This document shows positions 55,649-64,000 of a stretch of DNA of 64,000 nt, in pieces. The stretch spans positions 1,364,001-1,428,000 of the forward strand of contig JAKFAO010000005.1 in the NCBI GenBank assembly GCA_021527695.1. Direction: 5' to 3'. The notes under the pieces are model-generated. The model was not told where the DNA came from and searched no databases. It saw only the letters and a program-made list of their open reading frames with translations. This stretch comes from Naematelia aurantialba (lineage: Eukaryota; Basidiomycota; Tremellomycetes; Tremellales; Naemateliaceae). The translations under genes and the position numbers were made by a program. How positions within the stretch are numbered: the stretch's first letter is position 1; each line of letters starts with the position of its first letter.

Positions 55649-58600
55649 TCAAGAGGGCCGAGTCGATAGCGCTTTGTGAGGCCCGTTTACAGTGAAGAGG
55701 CGGTGTCGATCATACAGAGGCTGTTGATTGCGCTGGCTAGTGGTTGAGCAGGCTGTCGAATCATGTGCAGGCGACCGACAGCGCAGGCTGATGATCAACT
55801 GCGCCGGAATCAGCGGCATTTCCAACTCCAGCACCGCAACATTCGCATGCGCATTCGCATTCGTGACCGTCTCGCTGGAACTCTTGCTGTCCTCGCGCTC
55901 GGGCTGTTCGCTCCGATAGCGGTCTGCAGAAGTGGAACTGACCTCCGCTCCGCCCTCCTCGTCCGTCGTGAGCGGAGTAATGACGCTCTCTCCACCGCCG
56001 CGGCTCGACTCGCCGCTCGTCGTTGGTGTATTGAGGTCGAGAGTGTGAGACAGAGACGCAGGCTGGAACGGGAACCCAGTATCATGCGCCGAGTCGGACG
56101 GGCCTGAACCCACGAGAGAGCTGTGGTTTGCATCAGACGGGATCGAGCTGTGGTTCGCATCAGACGGGATCGAGCTGTGGTTCATGTCGGACGGGATCGA
56201 GCTGTGGTTCATGTCGGACGGTATAGACCCCGCAAGTGAGTTGGGCCGGCCCGGCATCGCCCTTGGTCCACGCACAGACCGGCGAGACGGGCTCGGCGAC
56301 GTACGGTCCTGCGATACGGCGCGCGCGATCGGGCTGCCCGTAGTGAGCACAGAACACGGTTGCTGCTGAGAGACAGAGCGATGTAGAGCGAGCGACGGCG
56401 TCGAAGGTAGTTGTTCAGCCAGCTCGGCCTCCGTTTTGGAAGGGGTCGTCGGCCGATTGGATGGCTGTGACAGTGTAGCTTCGTCTCGGCCGGCATTTTC
56501 TGCCGCTCGTTGTAAGCTACTAGGGCTATCCGAAGTGACTCGCTCCACCGGCGCGAGGACGGGAGCCGCTTCAGGTACTCCAGAAGGAAATTCTGGAACC
56601 GATCTTGGCACTTGGCTTGCAGCGGCGTCGTTCGACTCCGTTGCCTGCGTCGAGGGCGTTTTAGTGCCTGATGAGCCGTTCAGGCGAGTTGAACCGGTGT
56701 CTTTGGCAACCCGAGGCAGTGGGCCTGGCACCGTAGCAGGTGGCCTGCCTGCCTCCCCATTTTTGCTCGAGAAGTGCTTCTTGATCGTTCCGAGCAAGCC
56801 AGTCTTGCGCTTCGGCTCGACTGGAGGAGCCGCCTTTGCTGCATTACCATTAGGCATCGGCATGGAGGTGTGAACTGGCCGCGGGGGTGTGGCGGAAGGT
56901 GGCGAGGTAGCCATGGGCATACTGGTGGTCCTGGGGAAGGGCACGCTAGCAGGACCGTCCTCGTTGGCTGAGGGTGCGGGGGTGGCGACTTGAGACACGT
57001 TGGCAGAAAGCGGAGGCACACGTGGCGCAGCGGTTGGTACGGGAGATACAGTGGTTGGCGTAGAAGGTACAGTGGTTGGTACGGGAGATACCGTGGTTGG
57101 CGCAGAAGGCACAGTGATTGGTGCAGAAGGCATCGTGGTTGGCGCAGAAGGCACAGTGGTTGGCCCACGAGACGCAGTGGTTGGCACAGGAGGCACCGTG
57201 GTCAGCGCAGGTGCAGTCGACTTGTCCTTGCGGAACGGCAACGAGTGGCTCGAAGGCGACTTGAGCTTGCTGGCCTTTTTCTCAGCCTTGAGTCGCGCCT
57301 TGTCTTCCTTGTCCTTGCGCTTGGCCTCCTCCTTGGCTTTGATGGCCGATTCCCTCTCCCTCTGCTTTTTCAACGCCTCAGCTCTCGCAGCCTCGGCCCG
57401 TCCCCGTGCGATCCGCTGTTGTTCCGCCTTCTCAGCTGCTTTCGCCTCTTTAGCGAGCTCCTTCTTGGATTTCTTGGGGGAGACGACCGCAGCAGCAGGT
57501 GCAGCCGTTGCAGCGGCAGAGGATACGGGCGACGTGGGCGAGACCGGCACGGCCGGCGCCGGTGGCTGGCGGCCTGTCTGCTGGCTGAGCGGCGAAGAGT
57601 TTCCGCGAGACGGCGTTGAGGGTGAAGGACTGATGGGGGCGCCGCCCACCATGGCGGCCGCAGGGGGACCGGCACCCTCAGGGAGATACGACTTCCGGTT
57701 GACATCTTCGGGCGGAGACGGAGCTGGCGAGTTGATGGGCGGTGCAGAGAGGTTGGAGGAAGTAGTAGCAGCTGAACTGGTGACGTACGGCCGGCCGTAA
57801 TTCTGCCAATCAGCATCAATGGGCGTCGCAGCTCTCACCTCTCCACCGTCGAGTGACCATCTGCCCATTCCCGCGCTTTTGGCCACTGGTGGCCGTTGGG
57901 CGCTGCGCGACCGCAATCCATCATCAAACACGCCACTCTTCCGTCGTTCCTCGATCGCCATCGTTCCTACCGCTCCGAGACCGTTGCCCATTTGCGCAGC
58001 GATGGCATAACCACCTTCTCGCGGAGCTAGACTCGAAAGGAAGTCGCGCGAGTAGTATGTCGAGGGAGGTCGCGACGAGAAGGATTTGTTGGGCGATAGT
58101 ACTTGAGACGAGAGAGAGGTTTCAGACGAGTGAGCAGACGACATCAACCCTCCAGGACCGACATTGACAGGCGAGGCTGACACCGATTTGGCCGCTTGAA
58201 TCGCTTTCGCAGGATTTGGCGAGGTGTTATCCAGGGACTGCTGACGCGAGGTCTTGCGTGACACACGGCGACCTGCCTTGGTCATTGACGATATCGATGC
58301 CGATGATCTGGTTCGGGTCGGCGGGAGGAAGACTTCCTCTGGAGGGGGCGCGGGTGGCCCTGGCGATCAGCTGGCGATCAACAAGCTCTTGCTCACATAT
58401 GACCTCGCCAGGCAGACCAAGCTTGTAGTCGAATCCCTCCAGTTGCCTGTTTAGACGTTCCGCAGTCCTCAAAGGAGTCTCTCCAGCACTTCGGTGTGGG
58501 TTGCTCCGATCTGGATCTTCGAGGTTTTCGAGGGGAAACCCGTCGAGATGCCACAGCTCCTCGCTGGACAAGGCGTTCAGATCCTGGCTCGAATGGATAG

Positions 58601-59724
58601 AGGATCGATTCGAGCTGTTGCCTGTACGCCGGCGGAAGGGTGGTTGTGGAAGGGCGAGGTCGGTGAGATCGATGAGCGATCCACTCGGCGACTCGTGCGC
58701 AAACATCTGCCCTGGCAGGGCTGCGCGAGTAGCTGTCATGGTGAGGTGAGGATGCCGCCGGGAGGGGGGTGCGGCCGGGTTGTCTGGCGAGCGCGTCGAG
58801 CGGACGCTGTGCACCGAGGCAGGGCGTGTGCTGTGTACCGAGGGAGGACGGGGGCTGCGTTGAGTAGAGCTCGATGGGCGGCGTTTCCAGACGGTTGGAG
58901 GGGACTCTGGGTCGCCCGACAGCTGCGTTTGCAAACTGTTGGCGGTGTTGGCGGAAGGTAATGTCGGCGTTCCACCGTTGCGTGTGGGAGAGGTCGATCC
59001 CGAAAGCGATTGCTCGTAGGGATTGGAATCTATGATCGGGGGTGACAGATCCTGGAGACGAGTTAGCTCCGCAGTCGACGATCCATGCGAGATGAAACAC
59101 CAGGGAGTGAACGCCGAGCCTGCCGCGAGCAGTTGGGCGCGATCCCGAGCAACAGCGAGCCCGACTAGACGATTTTAAGGATTGGGGTGATAGAGTGGCC
59201 ATGCAGGACGGTTGGGAAGATAAGGAATCGGGAATAGACAAAGAGCGCGGGGGAACAAAGGGAGTGTGGAGCTGGCGATCACTTTCGGAGAGCGGTGCTG
59301 TTCTTGTCACACGTCGTGGTGGGACGCCCACGCCCAAGATAGATAGGGCGGAAGGCGAGATTGACTTGGTAGAGGGAACAGGAAATAGCAAATAGCCAGA
59401 GAACAGGGATTGAGATCGAAGCGAGAGATGTGGTGGAGGGACAACTCGGTGGCTACGATGCAGCCCAGTGCGCAGACTGAGGTGTTACGGCTCGTCCCGT
59501 CGGCGTGCCTTCTCCTTAGCTGGCCATGCAGATAAAGTCGCCGGTCACCCGACGCTGCAGCCGCAATCGCAGCCGACAGAGCTCCAAGCTCAAAGGGAGA
59601 GGGAGAGGGTGTGGAGAGGCAGAGGAGAGGCAGAGGAGAGGCAGAGGAGAGGCAGAGCGAAAGGCAGAGCGAGAGGACTGACCTCCTCAAACGGCTCGAG
59701 CTGGGCTGCGAAGACTGCGGCCAT
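55649..59724 (-). CDS. Large disordered protein with KE-rich coiled coil and repeats
   Basis: Not recognised. A short first exon (MAAVFAAQLEPFEE at 59724) joins over an intron to LGALSAAIAAAASGDRRLYL with HGQLRRRHADGTS, and later VGLAVARDRAQLLAAGSAFT with PWCFISHGSSTAELTRL; these are the only parts that look folded. Then SLIDLTDLALPQPPF, GETPLRTAERLNRQLEGFDY with KLGLPGEVICEQELVDRQL, and, across a 49-nt intron at 58243-58291, a long exon of about 870 codons. This last part is Ser/Pro/Thr-rich, with a charged helix (KKELAKEAKAAEKAEQQRIA through RLKAEKKASKLK) likely to form a coiled coil, VPSAPTT ten-residue repeats, KRKTGLLGTIKKHFSSKNG (a basic amphipathic stretch that could bind membrane) and four IPSDMNHSS repeats. 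The stop is at 55649. Total about 1,250-1,350 residues. A cortical or cytoskeletal scaffold role is only a guess. Confidence 0.63.
56116..56225. repeat. 27-bp in-frame repeat, four copies
   Basis: Four near-identical 27-bp copies encode SSIPSD(M/A)NH nine-residue repeats in the disordered C-terminal region of the large protein. Confidence 0.9.
57032..57212. repeat. 30-bp in-frame VPSAPTT repeat
   Basis: About six imperfect 21-30 bp units (GTGGTTGGCGCAGAAGGCAC) encode VP(S/P)(A/V)PTT repeats of the large protein. Confidence 0.8.
59613..59676. repeat. 12-bp GAGAGGCAGAGG repeat in first intron of the large-protein gene
   Basis: Five copies of GAGAGGCAGAGG (CCTCTGCCTCTC on the sense strand) lie directly 3' of the first exon's donor site (gtcagt). 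Confidence 0.8.
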
Positions 59725-61311
59725 GGTGAAACAGAGGTGCGAGATGCGCCCTTTGGCTCGCCGCGAGTTGGCGGGGTGCAGGCGAGTTGACGAGTTTACG
59801 GAATGCCGGTCGACAAGTGACCGACCACGTTTACCTCCACCGTCCTTGTTTTGAGGGTGGCCGTGGGTTGGGGTGTACCGAATCGTCGTTCCCCTGAGGG
59901 AGATCACCAGCCGACCGAGTGGAGGGATGCACGCCAGCGTACGAGATGTAGGTGCCGATACGCAGGCGAGAGCCAGGCAGAGACTGCGACGGAAGACACG
60001 GCTTGGCGGGTCGAGCGACGTCACACTGCCAAAAAAAAAAAGTCGATAGCGTCTCAAACAGGCTGTGCTGGGCGATATCTCCTTTACGGCAACACTTTGA
60101 ATCTTGACTCGTCGATTTCCACAACTACGGGACAAGCGCAGTCACAGGCCCGTGGCGGTGCGCACACAGCACAGTCGGACAGCTAGGGTAATACACGTCT
60201 ACACGGCCGAGGAGGGACGATAGACGACAAGCTACACAAGGAAAAGAGGTGGGAAGGAATAGGGAGGACGTGCTTCGATTCCCCTTTGCCCCGTGTCCAG
60301 AGAGTGAATCTGCGGGAATCCCGGCAGGATTTTGGGTATTACCACACGCTGCGCAAATGTCGCTTGAGGGTTGTCTTATCTCATTGAGACAGGCAGGGAG
60401 GGGAAGAGGTAAGAGGTAGAGACGAGGCCAGAGAATATACTATGACAGCTGTAGCAAAGGGAAAATCCTCCCATCTGCTGTGCCACCCAAATGTCCGAAT
60501 ACGGCACCGAAGCCAACTGGCAAAAGCAGCAGCGGGCAGCAGAAAATAACAAAAACGTGACGTCAAGCCATTCCGGAAAATCTGGGTCTTCCCTTTGGCT
60601 CCGTGCTCCTGTTCCTGCTTCTCTTCTTCTTCTTCCTTCTCCAGGCATCGAGCCATGCAGGGGTATTCACTGATGACTAGCACCCCCGAGCCCCTCACGA
60701 GGTGATGCCCACAACTCTTGACTCCAGGCATGCAAGTCTCGACATTGCCGTTCGGGACAGACTTTATCTGAGACAAGAAAGGGGGTACCGCGCAAGCAGT
60801 CCGAGAGACAGCGACCAAAAGCAGACACAGCATGGGGTGACAGGCGTCAAACGCGTGCAATCGAGATACTCCGTCTAATTTTACAGTCCGCTTTGGAACC
60901 CTGCCGCCACCCGCGGGAAGACGATTCAGGGCAGGGGCCCTCGAGTGGAAATTCACCGTGGTGAAAACGGGGGCGGGATGCCATGTGTGGCTGTTATGCC
61001 CCGCGCAGGCAGGCAGAGGACTCGAGCCCCAGTTCCAAGGACACTAAGACTGCCATGACGTCGCGAAGCTTCCTGTCTATAGTCTATTAACTCGTGGTCT
61101 CGACCGGCCTAGAGGCATTTTGATAATATCAGCACTGCAAGCACAGATACACGGCGCAACACCCAGAGAGTCTATGCTACATATAGTCTAAGAAGGCAGA
61201 TATTCATGCAGATGACCATGACTGCATGTGGTCCATGACTACAGATAATCCAAGACGCAGATCGTACACACTGCACATCCGTTCAACAACGAGAGGACTC
61301 TATGCTACAAG
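59725..61311. other. Long intergenic interval upstream of the large-protein gene
   Basis: About 1.6 kb between the 3' end of the MFS gene and the start of the large protein, both minus strand. An A11 run is at 60033-60043. A 191-codon frame at 60381-60956 has no ATG start at its head and no recognisable content. A regulatory or 5' leader role is possible. Confidence 0.4.
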
Positions 61312-63661
61312 CTACTTCTGCTCCCGGCCGCCCCTCAATCCCCTCGAAATCAAAATCCCAAGAACCACACACACTCCCGTGAAGACGTAAAACACCCTGC
61401 CCTCGCCTTTACGATCCCCGATGGGATCGTGTGGGTCTGCAGGCTCTGACAGAGCGTCGCGCAGGGGTAGGAACAGGAGCGCGATGAAAAAGTTGGATAT
61501 CCAGGCTAATGAGAGCGAGAGCGACGCCAGGGCTGGTATGGCCTTGGTACTAGTCAGCGAGTCCATGGCTTCGTAGCACTAGGGAGGGGGTGCGAGAGAG
61601 ACCTACCGGCTCCGGGACGAGCTCAGACACGAGCAAGAATGGGATGGGGCCAAGCCCGACCGCAAAGAAGACCTGTAGGCGCGTCTTAGCTCAACAGGAG
61701 GCATTCTTGCATCGGACGCACGATAAAGAGCACGATAGAGCTCGCAGAGATAAAGTTGTGGCCGTTGTCCAGGCCCCAGGCGAGCGCCGAACTGGTAACG
61801 GTCATACCCGCAACAGACACCTGAAGCAGGCTCCGTCTGCCCATTCGCTACAGCCATCAGTCAAGCACTCGCAACTATACAGCTCTACAGCAGTACATAA
61901 TTTGGTGGTCGGATGGGAGAGACTTACGTCGACGAGAAAGATGGCAACAACAGTCATGAGCGCGTTGACCGCTGTGATCTGTAGGCCAATAGTCGCGGCT
62001 GATGCAGGCATAAGCGGCCTTAACACCGGCGTCGAGTAGAACATGACTGCGTTGACACCGGACAGCTGCTGGAGGGTGAGAATTGCAGCGCACAAAAGCG
62101 TCGGGGTGCGAAGAGAGGTGTTGGACAGCAATTCGCGCAGCGGGAGCTGGGAGGCTGGTGGGGCATCGACGGGCGAAAGGAGCGGGGAAGCTGCTAGAGC
62201 GAATGCATCAGCTTCATGCCACGTCTGATATGTTGAAGGGAAGGGAATCATTGAAGTACCTAGGATGATCGGGGAGGACGGGATGCCCAAAGAAGAACAG
62301 GGGGAGGAAGATTGGAGGGAAATGGAGAGATTCGATAATGACCTTCGTTGTCTAGCGGGACAGGAACAACGCCCAAACTACTCTCACTGTCCATTTCTGG
62401 CGTCGGCGGTATGATGGTCACAAAGGACGTTTCCTCGTGCTCCAACACGCCAATGAACCGCCCGCCAATGAGCTGCACCAGACTGACCACACCGGAAATC
62501 GCGACGACGCTCCGCCATCTGCCCGGGATATCTCCAGTCTAAGTTTCCATCAGTACTTGGGGCTTTTGATGTGACAACGGATGGGAGATGAAACGGTAGA
62601 TAGAAAGGGGAGAGAAGACCCGAAAGTGAGGAGGCATGGACAGACGACACACCTTGCCGGTGAGTATCAACCCCGCGGCCTGCGCCGAAAAGAGCCCAAC
62701 GACGATACCCATCTGATGCAGCGTGCCTACCTGGCCTGAGCGGTCGGCAAGTGCCGGTGCGGCCCGGGCGATGAGGGACAAGAACGGCGGGACGAGGCAT
62801 ACTGCAATTCCTGCGGAGAGACCTGCGATGAAGCTTGGCCGATTTAGCCCGAGCCATAGAAATAAAAACGACTGTCGTAGAGAGGTGCAGAAGGGGAGCA
62901 GGGCATTGACACGGAGGGGACAGGAGGACGATGATGTGGCTGATAGTCAAGCATAAGAACAGAAGCGGGGCGAGAAGGAAAGAGAAGGAGGGAAGCTTGG
63001 AAGAAGGATGGCAGAAGAGGGACGCCGTGACGTTAAAAGCCCAATAGGACGTACCGCCCGAGAGCCAGGACGACCCAATGGGGTGCCAGGGCCATACAAA
63101 CCACGCCCAAGATATTCAACCACCCAGTCAACGCAATCCCCCCTCTCAGCCCTTCACGATGCACGACCCACGCGCTCGCGAGCGACCCCGTCAGACCACC
63201 GACCGTAAATGCCGCTGTGACGACGCCGTAGAGGGTCGTGTCGAGGCCCAAGCATAGGGGGAGGCGGGATGGCGGAGGGATGGCGGGAGAGAGGCAGGTC
63301 AGACTCGCGGCCGGGAAGTTGAGCTCGGACAGGTGGTAGCCGTCTGTCGTGCGGTGTCAGGGCGATGCAGAGGTATTCGAGTGCGCGGGCATGACGATGG
63401 ACCATCAATGCAGAGGTTGAGACGGTAGCGCATAGAATAGAAGACGGGTATTGGGCAGGCATCAAGAGTGCGAATTCGAGGGAGGGAGTGATGGGATAGA
63501 GAAGGAGAACGTCAGCCTATATCAGACACAAAGAGGCAAAGCATACAGTACCACGACGACCTAAAGCGCATCAGCCCATCGTCAGGACACCGTTCACTGG
63601 GCAGGACGGGGACGTACAAGCATGCCCAGAGGATCGAGTACAGCGCAGGTTGTTGTGCCAT
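61312..63661 (-). CDS. MFS sugar-porter family transporter (vacuolar/GLUT-like)
   Basis: Twelve-span sugar transporter of the major facilitator superfamily. ATG 63661 gives MAQQPALYSILWACLVVVLY, the first helix. Then GYHLSELNFPAA, GLDTTLYGVVTAAFTVGGLT with GSLASAWVVHREGLRGGIA (the R-x-G loop 2-3 motif is only partly kept), LNILGVVCMALAPHWVVLAL, ADRSGQVGTLHQMGIVVGLF, DIPGRWRSVV, a cytosolic loop with SPLLSPVDAPPAS, and TPTLLCAAILTLQQLSGVNA with VMFYSTPVL (the QQxSG.N sugar-binding motif), VDRMGRRSLL, FFAVGLGPIPFLLVSELVPE (PxxxxSE motif) and a last helix before GILISRGLRGGREQK, stop at 61312-61314. PESPR-type motif not seen; the ensemble matches fungal Vps73/YBR241C-like vacuolar porters. About ten introns. 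Divergent from the gene starting at 63937. Confidence 0.88.
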
Positions 63662-63936
63662 TTTACCTGAACGTGTACACTCCTGACTCCAAGCTCCTCG
63701 ACGATGATCCCATGCGCTCTTGTCTGCTCGAAAGTAGCCGCAGGCGGCGGAAGCACCGCTGGAACGTTAAACACGTCGGCGATCGCCGCCACGCGGGCCT
63801 CCCACAGAACCGGTTTAGACTGCCACACACGCCACGCCGCGTTTCGCCGCGCGAAGCTGCGCGATGCTACTTTGCCCTTTTGCGCTCGGTCCTTCTCTTC
63901 TGTTCTCCATATCCCAAAAGAACCTCCAACAGCAAC

Positions 63937-64000
63937 ATGTCCGACCCCAACGACGGTATGTCCGCCCGCGCCTCTTGATCCTCGCACCTGGCGTGTCCGA
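63937..64000 (+). CDS. First exon of a gene leaving the right edge (partial)
   Basis: ATG 63937 begins MSDPND, followed at once by a good gtatgt donor (63955). Divergent from the MFS gene, with about 275 bp between starts. Only six or seven codons are visible, so nothing can be said about function, and the call rests on start plus splice-site context. Confidence 0.3.

Noticed and set aside
58230..58300. Apparent frameshift inside the large disordered protein gene
   Set aside because: A 49-nt intron with gt..cgtcag borders joins GIDI to QQSLDNTSPNPAK in phase.
60381..60956. 191-codon minus-strand frame with a Glu-rich stretch
   Set aside because: It begins at a GTG, has no conserved content and lies in what looks like intergenic or 5' leader DNA.

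Overview
The window is nuclear DNA of a basidiomycete fungus, most likely a Tremellomycete yeast or yeast-like species (taxonomic inference, not proven). The sequence shows dense genes on both strands, about 55 % GC by eye, no bacterial operons and many short GT-AG introns, commonly 36-60 nt. One gene belongs to the basidiomycete DUF6534 membrane-protein family and another to a basidiomycete secreted 'glycopeptide' family. I saw no rRNA genes, transposon coding regions, CRISPR arrays or secondary-metabolite cluster. All gene models were spliced by eye from conserved frames, so ends supported by conserved motifs are better than internal exon borders.

Layout, left to right. 1-9.4 kb: RPN5 (proteasome lid, 3' end off the left edge), mS23 mitoribosomal protein, a peroxisomal ECH1-type dienoyl-CoA isomerase ending in SKL, an EAF-type elongation factor, and an unknown single-pass membrane protein. 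9.9-21.8 kb: SNU114 (U5 snRNP GTPase), an unknown probably mitochondrial protein, vacuolar carboxypeptidase S, and two or three unknown genes. 22.3-34 kb: NUP120/NUP160 nucleoporin, SSU72 CTD phosphatase, and a PH-Sec7-PH Arf exchange factor. 34.5-43.9 kb: a small secreted protein, CPSF2/CFT2, IPI1 (Rix1 complex) and a short-chain dehydrogenase. 44-52 kb: two unknown genes, a DUF6534 multi-pass protein, NOSIP-type E3 ligase and a secreted calpain-like protease. 52.6-64 kb: PUS9/RIB2-type tRNA pseudouridine synthase, a large disordered protein, an MFS sugar transporter and the first exon of a gene leaving the right edge.

Most genes are housekeeping and do not form an operon-like unit. Five are RNA-polymerase-II or pre-mRNA factors (EAF, SNU114, SSU72, CPSF2, and NUP120 for export), which I treat as coincidence until synteny is checked. 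Many neighbours are divergent pairs separated by only about 190-360 bp, so they probably share promoters.

The most unusual things are: tandem repeats that sit inside introns of at least eight genes, often pyrimidine-rich on the sense strand, beside very small 36-37 nt introns; a calpain-fold protease with a signal peptide and about ten N-glycosylation sequons; a Sec7 domain with Asp in place of the catalytic Glu; and an SSU72 with a roughly 100-residue DPR-rich N-terminal extension whose active-site loop is split by an intron. I did not find a clear new multi-gene system.
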